From Candidatus Endolissoclinum faulkneri L5 (GTDB lineage: Bacteria > Pseudomonadota > Alphaproteobacteria > Thalassobaculales > Thalassobaculaceae): 64,000 nt of DNA. The DNA lies in assembly GCF_000510265.1 (NCBI RefSeq), contig NZ_CP006745.1:765654-829653 (forward strand), in the 5' to 3' direction. Both the position numbers and the translations under genes were made by a program. Below are positions 18,828-29,302 of the stretch, in pieces. Under the pieces are notes generated by a model. That model saw only the letters and a list, made by a program, of their open reading frames with translations, was not told where the DNA came from and did not search any database. Positions within the stretch are counted from its first letter, which is position 1. Each line of letters opens with the position of its first letter.

Positions 18828-19631
18828 GTGGCCACGCAAATCCATCCCACGGCGATGGTTGAGCCAGGAGCTCAGCTTGATGATGGCGTCCAGATCGGAG
18901 CCTATTGCCTGGTTGGTACGGATGTTTTGCTGTGTAATGGATGCGTCTTACATAGCCATGTAGTCATCGGTGGACATACCAGTGTCGGTCCACGCACTCA
19001 AATTTTTCCCTTTGCCAGCATTGGGTTGCAGCCACAAGATCTTAAATATAACGGTGAATTGTCAACCTTGGAAATTGGTTCTGATAACGTAATCCGTGAG
19101 CACGTAACCATGAATCCCGGAACTGAAGGCGGTGGAATGGTAACCAAAATCGGTAACGGTTGCCTATTTATGGTTGGCGTTCATATAGGACATGATTGCC
19201 AAGTAGGGAATCAGGTAATTATGGCAAACAATGCTACTTTAGCTGGACATGTAACTGTACAAGATTTTGCAGTGCTTGGTGGTCTATCGGCAGTACACCA
19301 GTTTGCACGTATCGGCCGATACGCTATGATAGGTGGCGTTACAGGGGTTGAGCGCGATGTAATACCTTTCGGCTCGGTTATTGGAGATCGAGCGCGCTTA
19401 TCAGGTATTAATATAATTGGTATGAAGCGCCGCGGCTTGTCTCGTGAAGAAATTCATGACGTCCGTAAAGCGTACCGCTTACTATTTACAGGTGAGGGTA
19501 CGTACCACGAGAGATTAGAAGAAGTCGCTATAGAATTTCCCTCATCAGCGCCGGTTATAGAAATTATTAATTTTATTCGAGCTGATTCTGCGCGTAAAAT
19601 TTGTCAACCAGAAGACGTTAACGATCTTTAA
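18828..19631 (+). CDS. lpxA: UDP-N-acetylglucosamine O-acyltransferase
   Basis: LpxA starts lipid A synthesis by moving a 3-hydroxyacyl chain to UDP-GlcNAc. I choose GTG 18828 because GAGGAGG ends 6 nt before it; an upstream GTG at 18822 overlaps that site. This gives 267 residues starting at the ATQIHPTAMVEPGA region, matching the family. Hexapeptide repeats run to about residue 190, the catalytic histidine lies in VGVHIGHDCQVGN, and a helical C-terminal domain follows. Confidence 0.96.
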   Translation: MATQIHPTAMVEPGAQLDDGVQIGAYCLVGTDVLLCNGCVLHSHVVIGGHTSVGPRTQIFPFASIGLQPQDLKYNGELSTLEIGSDNVIREHVTMNPGTEGGGMVTKIGNGCLFMVGVHIGHDCQVGNQVIMANNATLAGHVTVQDFAVLGGLSAVHQFARIGRYAMIGGVTGVERDVIPFGSVIGDRARLSGINIIGMKRRGLSREEIHDVRKAYRLLFTGEGTYHERLEEVAIEFPSSAPVIEIINFIRADSARKICQPEDVNDL

Positions 19632-19638
19632 GGGAGTA

Positions 19639-20484
19639 ATGACTGCTCATCCTAGCGGTAGTCTCGGAATCTTGGCCGGTAGAGGTATACTGCCACGACG
19701 TATTGCTGAGATTGTATTAAGTGAAGGACGTACAATATTTGTAGTAGCCTTTAATGGACAAACCGATCCCGCAACTGTCGATGGCTTACCGCATGCCTGG
19801 CTACCCCTAGGTGCCACAACTAAGACTCTCAAAACTCTTCATAAAGCTAACTGTAGTGAAGTGGTTATGGCCGGATCAATAAACCGCCCGGCCTTATCTT
19901 CTATAAACTTAGATTTACGTTCCACTCTTAGTATTGCTAGAGCAGGAGCGAAAGTATTTGGTGATAATGGGCTGCTATCCTTGATCGTTGAGGAGATAAA
20001 AAGTGATGGAATACAAGTGATTAGTATTGAGGATATATTAGGTGGTTATCTTATACCCGAAGGTACTCATACAAAAATTGAACCAAATACGTTTGCCATG
20101 CAGGATGCTGCTAGAGGAATTGCTGTGCTAAAAAATACAGCCTGCGCAGATATTGGTCAAGCTGTCGTGGTGCAGGAAGGAATTGTACTAGCCGTAGAGG
20201 CGATAGAAGGGACAGATTCAATGATTAACCGTGCTGCTAATTTGCGTCGCAAAGGTACTATTGCCCCGATTCTAATAAAGGGCTGCAAATCAGGGCAAAG
20301 CACCTGCGTTGATAGGGCGACAATTGGTCCAACTACCATCTCCTACGTTGCATCTTCTGGATTTGCTGGCATTGTTGTGGAAACACTGCAAACTTTAATC
20401 ATAGATCGTTATGTAACAATAGCTGCTGCCGACGCTGCAGGTATATTCCTTCATGCTATGTCTTTTGATGGAAATAATCGTTGA
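19639..20484 (+). CDS. lpxI: UDP-2,3-diacylglucosamine pyrophosphatase LpxI
   Basis: LpxI (formerly DUF1009) cleaves UDP-2,3-diacylglucosamine to lipid X and UMP, replacing LpxH in most alphaproteobacteria. The 281-residue protein begins with a GILAGRGILPRRIAE motif and has the C-terminal catalytic domain with VVVQEGIVLAVEAIEGTDSM (about 174-193) and LRRKGTIAPILIKG. It lies between lpxA and lpxB, 7 bp after lpxA, and its TGA overlaps the lpxB TTG start by 4 bp. The context makes the assignment secure. Confidence 0.94.
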   Translation: MTAHPSGSLGILAGRGILPRRIAEIVLSEGRTIFVVAFNGQTDPATVDGLPHAWLPLGATTKTLKTLHKANCSEVVMAGSINRPALSSINLDLRSTLSIARAGAKVFGDNGLLSLIVEEIKSDGIQVISIEDILGGYLIPEGTHTKIEPNTFAMQDAARGIAVLKNTACADIGQAVVVQEGIVLAVEAIEGTDSMINRAANLRRKGTIAPILIKGCKSGQSTCVDRATIGPTTISYVASSGFAGIVVETLQTLIIDRYVTIAAADAAGIFLHAMSFDGNNR

Positions 20485-21674
20485 GCAGCGAATCGAGTGC
20501 TGAGGTAAAAGTACCTTTGATTTATATCATTGCGGGCGAGTCTTCAGGAGATACACTTGGCGCTGGACTGATTCGAGCATTGCGGGCAGAAACCAGAGGT
20601 AATGTGGAAATAGCGGGTATTGGAGGTGATCTCATGAGTGCGGAAGGATTGCAAACAATATTTCCTATCACTGAAATAGCTGTTATGGGTCTCATTGAAA
20701 TCTTGCCTAAAGTACCAAAGATACTAGAACGCATTCGTCAAACTGTAGCTGATGTGCGATCCCGTCAGCCAGCAGCTGTTGTGACCATCGATAGTAAAGC
20801 TTTTGCCATGCGAGTAAATAAACAATTACATGCACTACGTGTTAGGAGTGGTAATGGCCCCAAACTGATTCATTGGGTGCCACCGACTGTCTGGGCATGG
20901 GGTCCCAGGCGGGCAGAGGTTATTGCCAAGTACATTGATCATCTTCTAACACTTTATCCTTTTGAGGCACCTTATTTTGCAGCACACGGCCTGCCAACAA
21001 CTTTTGTTGGTCATCCAGCTGCATTAACCCAGAACAACAACAGTAAATGTTTTAAAAGTATTTATGGTTTGCCATTAGAAGCTCCGGTACTAGGGGTATT
21101 TCCAGGTAGTCGTTTAGGTGAGGTAAAACGTCTATTACCCATTTTTGGCAATGTAGTCGATCGTTTAGCTGTACGTTATCAAGGTCTACGGATCGTATTA
21201 CCAACGGTATCCTTGGTTGTTGATAAAGTTCGCGAAGCGATAACAACTTGGCGCTCGCCAGTCACTATTGTAACCGAACATCGTCATAAAACTGCAGCAT
21301 TTTCCGCATGCACAGCGGCATTAGCAGCTTCGGGTACAGTAACACTTGAGTTAAGTTTAGCAGGTGTGCCAACAGTAGCGGCATATCGTCTTAATGCATT
21401 GACTGCAACTATTGCCCGGCGCTTAATAGATCCAGATTCAGTAGTATTGACCAACAAACTAATGGGCAAACGTGTTATTCCACAATTTCTACAAGAGGAT
21501 TGCACTCCCGAACGACTAACCGTAGCAATTAAGCAGCTATTTGACGATCCTCGAGCTAGGGCAAAACAAGGAATAGTTAGTGAGTCAATTCGCCAAATGC
21601 TCATCGTAGATGGCGAAGACCCCTCTATACGAGCAGCGCGTAAGATATTAACACTACTCTCCGAGTCATGTTAA
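20481..21674 (+). CDS. lpxB: Lipid-A-disaccharide synthase
   Basis: LpxB (GT19) joins lipid X and UDP-2,3-diacylglucosamine to give the lipid A disaccharide at the inner membrane face. The protein has about 397 residues, with the N-terminal IIAGESSGDTLGAGLIRAL and the mid-protein WVPPTVWAWGPRRAEVI, VFPGSRLGEVKRLLP and ASGTVTLELSLAGVP signatures. The start is TTG 20481, coupled to lpxI. A perfect 13-bp inverted repeat surrounds the 3' end and contains the stop codon (21641-21681). Confidence 0.96.
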   Translation: MSSESSAEVKVPLIYIIAGESSGDTLGAGLIRALRAETRGNVEIAGIGGDLMSAEGLQTIFPITEIAVMGLIEILPKVPKILERIRQTVADVRSRQPAAVVTIDSKAFAMRVNKQLHALRVRSGNGPKLIHWVPPTVWAWGPRRAEVIAKYIDHLLTLYPFEAPYFAAHGLPTTFVGHPAALTQNNNSKCFKSIYGLPLEAPVLGVFPGSRLGEVKRLLPIFGNVVDRLAVRYQGLRIVLPTVSLVVDKVREAITTWRSPVTIVTEHRHKTAAFSACTAALAASGTVTLELSLAGVPTVAAYRLNALTATIARRLIDPDSVVLTNKLMGKRVIPQFLQEDCTPERLTVAIKQLFDDPRARAKQGIVSESIRQMLIVDGEDPSIRAARKILTLLSESC

Positions 21675-21681
21675 TATCTTA
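21641..21681. repeat. Perfect 13-bp inverted repeat spanning the lpxB stop codon
   Basis: TAAGATATTAACA (21641-21653) pairs exactly with 21669-21681 around a 15-nt loop. The lpxB TAA lies in the right arm. No T-run follows, so a factor-independent terminator is not supported, but the stem could protect the 3' end of the lpx mRNA. Confidence 0.85.
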
Positions 21682-24280
21682 GCAGCAAGTTAGCACTTTG
21701 CTTAATCCAATTAAATCACCGGTGGATATCTCATCTGATCAGCCTAAGGCATCGCTAGGCTAGTTTCTAATTTGTGTTAATTATAAAAATAAGATTATTC
21801 AAAAATAAATACAGAAAACTACTAATTAAATATGTATTAAATAATACATTAGTCAAGTCAAATCAGTAGCGTTAAAATTAACGTTAGTTAATAAAAACAT
21901 TGAACTTCACTTTTTATCGATTTTTCCAACAAAATGCAACGAACTCTCGTGGAGAATACTCCACCTTTTGAATTTTCGACCATCAAAGCAGTATAATGAG
22001 AAAACACACCGCTCTGTAATTAGAGCAAATATAGCCATGCGAAAGAAAGAAAATTTTCTTCTAAGAGGATTGAATATTTGCGTTTTTATTAGCTTAAATA
22101 TTAGGATATTATCTATAATACAGATTAATCAAATAAAAATTTTTATTTTAGTTATTACAAATAATACAAGAATACCAAGTATTAAAATAACAAATCAATT
22201 TAAAGATAAGCTTTATAAAGAGTCATTGTATATCAGAAATATTGTTTTGCGTAAAATTTTTATGTTATCTTGTGAGGTGATTTATTATTGCAATAATACT
22301 TGGATAACTAAGTAATGATTGTGTCGATCGACTACAAAAATAAAAATAAGCCTTCTGTGCTAATAAAGCTAGTATCTATATATACAAAAAAGCTTGATCA
22401 AATAAATTTCCGCTTATGAAGAATAGTATCTTGTAATAGTTAGATAATTGAATTAGTATATAGACAATGTAATGTAAGCTATATAATACTAAAAATTATT
22501 CAATCATCTAGTAGAAATTAAAGAAAATAGTATACAACACAGGGTAAGTTTGATATATCCTTAAATTCCTAAAAATTGATATTATCTTCTAGCTGTAGTT
22601 GAGGTAAAACAATCTAGAATTACTAATTTTAAATCCTTTTAACAAGTTACCAATGCCTAATTTTACCCCATTAGGTAATAACAGAGACGAGCTGTCAAAT
22701 CAACAATTTTGCAAATTTTATTCTTTGTATAATAACTTTATACTTTAATTTTTGTTTAAGTATAGAAAGATTTTTTCTCATGGAAAATTAATCCTACAAA
22801 GGAAAGTAAAAAAACATATTTTATCTAGAACAATAGATGTTTTACTTTATTCATACCATAAGGTATATATCTTATTTGTATCAATGCTGTTAAACCTGCT
22901 AAGAAATATTATAATCGATTACCTTTATTTCTCTATGTTAACAATCGCTGAGTAATCAACGCTTAATGAGGTGGGGCAATAAGGATTTGAATAGTTGCAA
23001 CTATACGGCTAACAACAAATATTTATTGCATATTAATTATTTTCTTGATGTGATCGGCTTGAACCCAGTCAGTACTATAATATTTAAATATTAATACTTG
23101 ACTGGATTATTTGCAAACCCGTAAAGTTTAGCTGTGATAGTTGTTTAATAACAGTAATCATTGTCCTAAAAGATAAGGCACAAAACAAGAAATTTGTTCA
23201 GATAAATAACTAGCAAAAGCGTAAAACAAAAAATACTACTTCAGCTAAAGTTAGCTATTATTACTAATTATTTTTGCTTATTCGGCGAATAAAAATATTT
23301 ATTAGTAAATAATAGCTTCGGGGGGGGGTGAGCTCGTCAATTGATGAATCAATATTCAGGAATTGATGATACTAAAAATTATTAGCAATATTGATGAAGA
23401 TACATTTTGTTTGATAAATACTGATTGAAATTGGTACACCTAAGTTTACGTTAGTAAAACTACTGCTGCATGATGGCGGATTTTTCTACAATTTATTATA
23501 CTTATTAAGGATCGAATACCTAAACAATTATCTAAAAGTTTTATTGATACTGACAAAAAAAGACTTTTTATATTTTATAAAAATAAAATTATTAAAGTCT
23601 TAGTACCAAGTATTTATATGCTCATTAAACGATATATTTTAATTGATTATAAGGATAATTGTTACTACTTTAATGGATTATATTGGGAAACGATTAAATC
23701 CACTAAGTGAGATAAAGAATTTTGATGATTTACCGTATATACTCAAGATGTACGGTAAATCATGTTAGAAAGGCTTCCTTGGAGGAAATTTGTTAAATTA
23801 ACATGAAGTAAACATTTGGATACAATAATTTATTCTAGATAGTTATTTTTAATAAAAATATTATTTATTAATATGTTTTCCCTTAGAAATATAATCTTTG
23901 CAAAAAAAATTAATTATTTTTTATTTATCTTTGTAAGCTAATAATTAAAAATGCATTATTAATATAGTTAAGTATATAACAGTAATTATATTATTACTTA
24001 ATAGATAAGTATATATTTATTATTGATTTCTAAAAATATTTTTACCGATGTAATTCTATTATAGATAAAAAACTCATAGCTGTTGTTGATTAATGCATTC
24101 ACAATAGCTATACTAGGAAAATTTACGTCGATGTTAATTATTATGTTAATAAACTAAATTATTTAAAACACTAATAGTAAATTTTTATTGATTGTTTAAA
24201 TTTTTATTGATTTTTAGAGATGGTTATCATGAAATCTTATTAGAATATTTGTCTAATATAGTGATAAGCCTTAATTTGGA
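21675..24280. other. Long A+T-rich spacer, 2.6 kb
   Basis: No supported gene. Frames of 115 codons (21968-22315) and 67 codons (22752-22955) are Ile/Lys/Asn-rich, lack ribosome-binding sites and match no family I know. It holds a hyphenated hairpin (23064-23105), a G9 run (23320-23328) and a perfect 13-bp inverted repeat (23725-23737 with 23751-23763). The size would fit one or two lost genes. Confidence 0.6.
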
Positions 24281-25717
24281 ATGTCTTGTATGTCAGTCAT
24301 TACTCGGTTTGCTCCTTCACCTACAGGATCTCTGCATATTGGTGGCGCTCGAACAGCACTATTTAACTTTATGTTCGCTCGCCATCATGGGGGGCGTTAC
24401 TTGTTGCGTATCGAAGATACAGATAAGGAACGTTCTAACATGAGAATGGTAGACGATATTTTAGATGGACTGGCTTGGCTTGGTCTCGAGGGTGATGATG
24501 AACCAATATTTCAACATAAGAAAATCGAGCGTCATATCGAAGTTGCTTATCAATTATTGAAAAACGATAAAGCGTATTATTGTTACTGTTCGCCAAATGA
24601 ACTGCAATTAATGCGCGAAAATGCTCGCGCTGAAGGCCGTCAACCCCGCTATGATGCTACCTGGCGTAATCGCAAAGCGTCATTAAATTCTCCGAAAGGT
24701 GGAATCAACCCAGTAATCCGCATCAAGGCCCCTCTAAGTGGTGAAACTACTATAATTGATGCTGTACGGGGACCGGTAACTGTAATGAATAAGCAACTCG
24801 ACGATATGATTATACTCCGAGCTGATTGCACGCCGACTTACATGCATTCGGTAGTAGTAGATGATCACGATGTCGGTATTACGCACGTAATTCGGGGCGA
24901 AGACCACCTAAACAATACTTTTCGTCAAGCAATTATTTACCAAGCTATGGGATGGGAATTACCTACTTTTGCACATATTCCACTAATTTACGATTCAAAT
25001 GGTTCAAAATTATCTAAGCGCCAAGGAGCAGTTAATATAAATGTTTATCGCGAGATGGGCTATCTTCCCGAAGCGTTAAATAATTATTTACTTCGCTTAG
25101 GTTGGTCTTACGGTAAGGAAGAGATCATTTCGCATGATAGAGCTATTAAACTATTCGACCTTAGCGGGATCGGTCGTTCTGCCTCTCGTTTTGATTTTGC
25201 TAAGTTAGAAAATATAAACAGTCATTATATACGCAAAACGGATAATAATAAACTAACGGATATGGTATTAGCCCGTTTAAGTGCTGGAGCAAATAACTTA
25301 GATCTGACAGATGAAATCAGACTTCGTATTTATTTGGGAATGGATGGATTAAAAACACGTGCTCGCACAATTAATGAATTGTCAAATAATGCGCGATTTT
25401 ACGCTGCTAGTCCGCCACTTAGTTTGGATGAAAAAGCTAGTCAATTACTAGATAATTGTGCACTAAACATATTATCCGGGATTGCGCAAACGCTCAGCGA
25501 GCTGAGCTCTTTTCATGAGAGTAATATTAAGCATACAATCTGTCTTTTTGCTAAGGAAAACAGACTAAAACTTGGCCAAGTAGCACAGCCCCTACGCGCT
25601 GCGGTTACTGGGTCAATTAATTCACCTAGTATTTTCGAAATATTGGCAATTCTTGGCAAAAAAGAAACGCTTAGACGCATAGATAATGCTTGTAGTATTA
25701 ATAAAAAAGGCTACTAA
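24281..25717 (+). CDS. gltX: Glutamyl-tRNA synthetase
   Basis: GluRS charges tRNA(Glu), and in alphaproteobacteria often also tRNA(Gln) for later amidation by GatCAB. The 478-residue protein has TRFAPSPTGSLHIGGARTAL (HIGH motif region), the C-terminal side motif GSKLSKRQG (KMSKS), and the anticodon-binding helices. An ATG at 24290 would give the canonical N-terminus MSVITRFAPSP and may be the real start; GGA lies 9 nt before it. It stands after a 2.6-kb empty spacer and is followed by gltA, a pairing common in relatives. Confidence 0.97.
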   Translation: MSCMSVITRFAPSPTGSLHIGGARTALFNFMFARHHGGRYLLRIEDTDKERSNMRMVDDILDGLAWLGLEGDDEPIFQHKKIERHIEVAYQLLKNDKAYYCYCSPNELQLMRENARAEGRQPRYDATWRNRKASLNSPKGGINPVIRIKAPLSGETTIIDAVRGPVTVMNKQLDDMIILRADCTPTYMHSVVVDDHDVGITHVIRGEDHLNNTFRQAIIYQAMGWELPTFAHIPLIYDSNGSKLSKRQGAVNINVYREMGYLPEALNNYLLRLGWSYGKEEIISHDRAIKLFDLSGIGRSASRFDFAKLENINSHYIRKTDNNKLTDMVLARLSAGANNLDLTDEIRLRIYLGMDGLKTRARTINELSNNARFYAASPPLSLDEKASQLLDNCALNILSGIAQTLSELSSFHESNIKHTICLFAKENRLKLGQVAQPLRAAVTGSINSPSIFEILAILGKKETLRRIDNACSINKKGY

Positions 25718-25793
25718 GATTATTGTCCATGCTTATCGTTAATGATTTATCTTAACTAATTCCAAATGTGGGTTTGAAATAGGATAATCAAAA

Positions 25794-27098
25794 ATGAGCA
25801 AAAAAAATACAGAAACTTTTACCCTCATTGATAATTCAAGCGGCAAAAGCTTTGAACTTCCAGTGATTAAAGGTTCTCTAGGCCCCAGTGTTATAGATGT
25901 GCGCAAACTTTATGCACAAACAGGGTACTTTACCTATGATCCTGGCTTTAATTCTACTGGATCTTGCGAATCTAACTTAACCTATATTGATGGTGATATT
26001 GGCAGACTGTTACACCGTGGATATTCCATAGAAGATCTGGCTGAAAAATCTGATTTTATGGATGTCGCTCATCTTTTGCTAAATGGCGATTTACCAACCC
26101 CTAAACAGAAAAAGAGTTTTGTTCACGATGTAACTTACCATACTATGTTGAACGAACAGCTTGCAAATTTCTATCGTGGTTTCCGTAGAGATGCCCACCC
26201 GATGGCAATTATGTGCGGAGTTGTAGGTGGTCTATCGGCATTCTACCACGATAGTACAGATATCTATGACGCACACCAACGTATGGTAGCATCTTTTCGT
26301 CTTATTGCTAAGATGCCTACTATTGCAGCCATGGCTTACAAATACTCAATAGGGCAACCTTTTAACTACCCACGCAATGACCTTTCATACGCTGAAAACT
26401 TTTTATATATGATGTTCGCAGTTCCAGCAGAAGAATACATTATTAGCTCAGTTATGACTCAAGCTATAGATCGGATCCTAATTTTACACGCCGATCATGA
26501 ACAAAACGCTTCCACATCAACGGTTCGTTTGGCTGGCTCATCCGGTGCTAACCCCTTCGCTTGCATCGCTGCTGGCGTTGCTGCTTTGTGGGGTCCAGCA
26601 CACGGTGGAGCCAATGAAGCTGTACTAAAGATGCTTGAAGAGATTGGTCAGAAAGAAAATATACCAAAATTTATCAAGTACGCTAAAGACAAAAACGATC
26701 CATTCCGACTTATGGGATTTGGTCACCGAGTATATAAGAATTACGACCCGCGTGCTAAGGTTATGCAAAAGACATGCCACGAAGTTCTCAAAGAACTTAA
26801 TCTGAACGATCCTCTGCTTGAACTTGCTATGGAAATGGAGAAGATTGCCTTGTCAGACCCATATTTCGTAGAGAAAAAGCTATTTCCAAATATCGATTTT
26901 TATTCAGGTATTCTACTAAAGGCACTAGGATTCCCTACTTCTATGTTTACTGTGTTGTTTGCCGTTGCTCGTACAGTTGGCTGGGTTGCGCAATGGAAAG
27001 AAATGATTGAAGATCCCGGTCAACGCATTGGACGCCCTCGTCAACTTTATACTGGCCATCCTGAAAGAGACTACATCCCTTTGGAAAAGCGCCGCTAA
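25794..27098 (+). CDS. gltA: Citrate synthase
   Basis: Citrate synthase condenses oxaloacetate and acetyl-CoA at the entry to the TCA cycle. The 434-residue protein is of the hexameric Gram-negative type. Catalytic regions are [36 protein letters not shown] and [16 protein letters not shown], and the C-terminal [11 protein letters not shown] signature is intact. It follows gltX by 76 bp. Together with the FixI-like ATPase it suggests a respiring cell. Confidence 0.98.
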   Translation: MSKKNTETFTLIDNSSGKSFELPVIKGSLGPSVIDVRKLYAQTGYFTYDPGFNSTGSCESNLTYIDGDIGRLLHRGYSIEDLAEKSDFMDVAHLLLNGDLPTPKQKKSFVHDVTYHTMLNEQLANFYRGFRRDAHPMAIMCGVVGGLSAFYHDSTDIYDAHQRMVASFRLIAKMPTIAAMAYKYSIGQPFNYPRNDLSYAENFLYMMFAVPAEEYIISSVMTQAIDRILILHADHEQNASTSTVRLAGSSGANPFACIAAGVAALWGPAHGGANEAVLKMLEEIGQKENIPKFIKYAKDKNDPFRLMGFGHRVYKNYDPRAKVMQKTCHEVLKELNLNDPLLELAMEMEKIALSDPYFVEKKLFPNIDFYSGILLKALGFPTSMFTVLFAVARTVGWVAQWKEMIEDPGQRIGRPRQLYTGHPERDYIPLEKRR

Positions 27099-29302
27099 TA
27101 ATAAGCTTGATTAACAAGGAGTGAAAATACTAAAAAGTATCCTTAAATTTACTAAAGTTATCATTTACCTTCTTCTAAGCGGTTACGCTTATTAAGTTGT
27201 AATATTATACGAGTAAATTACTAATCAAAAATTGAATTCGACAGCTTGATGATAAATACAAAGATAACTCATTAACCAATGAATTCTGGAACGATTGATA
27301 TATCAGCACTATATATTTACTTTATAATTTGCTACTTATCCTCTCAAACGGTGTATTTTTATTCAATTCACATCTACTATTAAGCGAATGATTGAATCAA
27401 TTTTATTATAGCTATGAGCTAATTATCATATACTATCCTGTATTAATTGAATCATTTAATATAATCATCTTATGATAGCCTAATTATATAGTATTGCTTA
27501 TATTAATAAATTAATAATAAACCTGTTTTAGTTATTGAAATACTAAGCTCTAAGCTATAAAAAATTTTTTGTTTAAAGAATTTGTTGCCTATCTATTAAG
27601 AAAAATTAATTTTTCTTAAATCGCGAAATGTCTTATTGGTTATTAACTCGCTAACCAACTAGCGAGTGAGGAATTAGATTATTTCTAATAATATCACCTT
27701 GGTTTAAATATAGATTGAAATGCTTTTTATAGCAATAGTATACATAACGCTCAAGGAGCGCACATAGAATAATGAGATAACATTTAATTAGTAATAAGAT
27801 AATTACACTTTTCATGCTAGCAAACACAAAAACTTTAGCGTTCGATAATAATTATACTATTAATATTGTACTTAAATTTTTAAATACAATTTTGTTTATA
27901 TATTTTAGAAATAGATAGTTCAAAAACTAACATAGAGAAGTTCTTTATTTTATAAAGAATAACACCTTGTAAAATAAATAGCAGCTATCTATTAATATTA
28001 GATTGATAAATCTAAAAAATTTGCACTAGTAAATCATGCTGCTTGCCTATCTTAGGCGGCGATAAAAATTAAAAAAAGGATAGAATAGACAGAAAAAGGA
28101 TAATTTGTATTTAAAATATTTTAGATTAATAACTTATAAGTAATTTACTTATTCAGTATCAATGAAATTGATTTTTTTTATATTATTGATGATGTTATGT
28201 CCTATATTTATTATATAATATATTTTTAATCTGTACTTTTATCCTCAATTACTTGATCTTAATATTATAATTATATTATATTATATTTACTTGTATAGTA
28301 AGTAATAATAGTTTTAATAAAAACTATACAATTGCTCCTCTACTACGCTAGTAGAGCGTTGATCTTAGGAAAAATAATAAACAAGATCAATGCATTGGTA
28401 AATAAATTTTAATTATAACAATTGATTATTTTAAACATCATAACCAAACAGCGTTCTCTTAATTAACAAGAAGTATAGCAACTAGCTAATTTATCATAGT
28501 CAATTTAGATTTTTGTAGCATAATAAGCGGATGTAAAAAATAAATGACGGTAGTGTAATTCATATTCTTGCTTATTATAATATAATATCAAACATTTATT
28601 AACTAAAATCACAATTATTGTACAAAACATATTATAGTTTTATAGGTTTTAAAGATGCTAGAAATTATAGTAACCTTGGCTTTATAACACAGCTTTTACA
28701 ACGAATAAAATATTATTACGTTGAGGGCAAAATTATCCAGCTAGAATGCTAATCTGTAATCCAGGCAATTATAATTTCTTAAATTAGTATAAAAATTATT
28801 ATCTAATTATTTTATATTATAACTTAATAATCTACTATAGTTAGAAATCGTTGTCACCTATATAAAAATAGTAATTGCCATAAAGACTAACAATTAACTC
28901 AACTCAAATAAACATATAATACAACTATATATTGGTTTATTATATGTTGAGACTATTGTTTTTGTATAGCTACATTCTAAACGTGTTATTGAGTGTTACA
29001 GTAATGCTTCATCCTATTAAAACTTTCGTTTACTATGTAATAAATAAAGTAGAAATTATAAATAATAAAACATAATTTGTATCAAAAATATTCATTGGTT
29101 AATTAAAATTACAATAACTAAGTAAACTCCAATCGATCACTTGCTAGATCATATAATTCTTACAAAGCAAAATATACTCATGATAACTATTTATTACTGA
29201 TTATTCCAATATATAATCCAATTTATTATTGGCATGTTTTACTACTAAGTATAAATAATCGTTAAATTAACAATAATCATCTGAAATGTTAACAACAATA
29301 TA
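27099..29302. other. Long A+T-rich spacer, 2.2 kb
   Basis: I see no gene, RNA or coherent frame. Small hairpins include 27646-27667 (8-bp arms) and 28338-28356 (8-bp arms, 3-nt loop). Gene gltA points in from the left and the RND pump gene from the right, so this is a convergent region with no promoter requirement. Confidence 0.6.

Noticed and set aside
21968-22315. 115-codon frame in the lpxB-gltX spacer
   Set aside because: TTG start without a ribosome-binding site, very Ile/Lys/Asn-rich as expected from A+T-rich DNA, no recognisable domain.
22752-22955. 67-codon frame after lpxB
   Set aside because: Low-complexity hydrophobic/basic composition typical of A+T-rich spacer; no start context or family.
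23701-23780. tRNA or small RNA around the perfect 13-bp inverted repeat
   Set aside because: The stem does not extend into a cloverleaf and no conserved tRNA T-loop (GGTTCGAATC) is present.
27646-27667. Terminator after gltA
   Set aside because: The 8-bp stem is more than 500 bp beyond the gltA stop and is not followed by a T-run.
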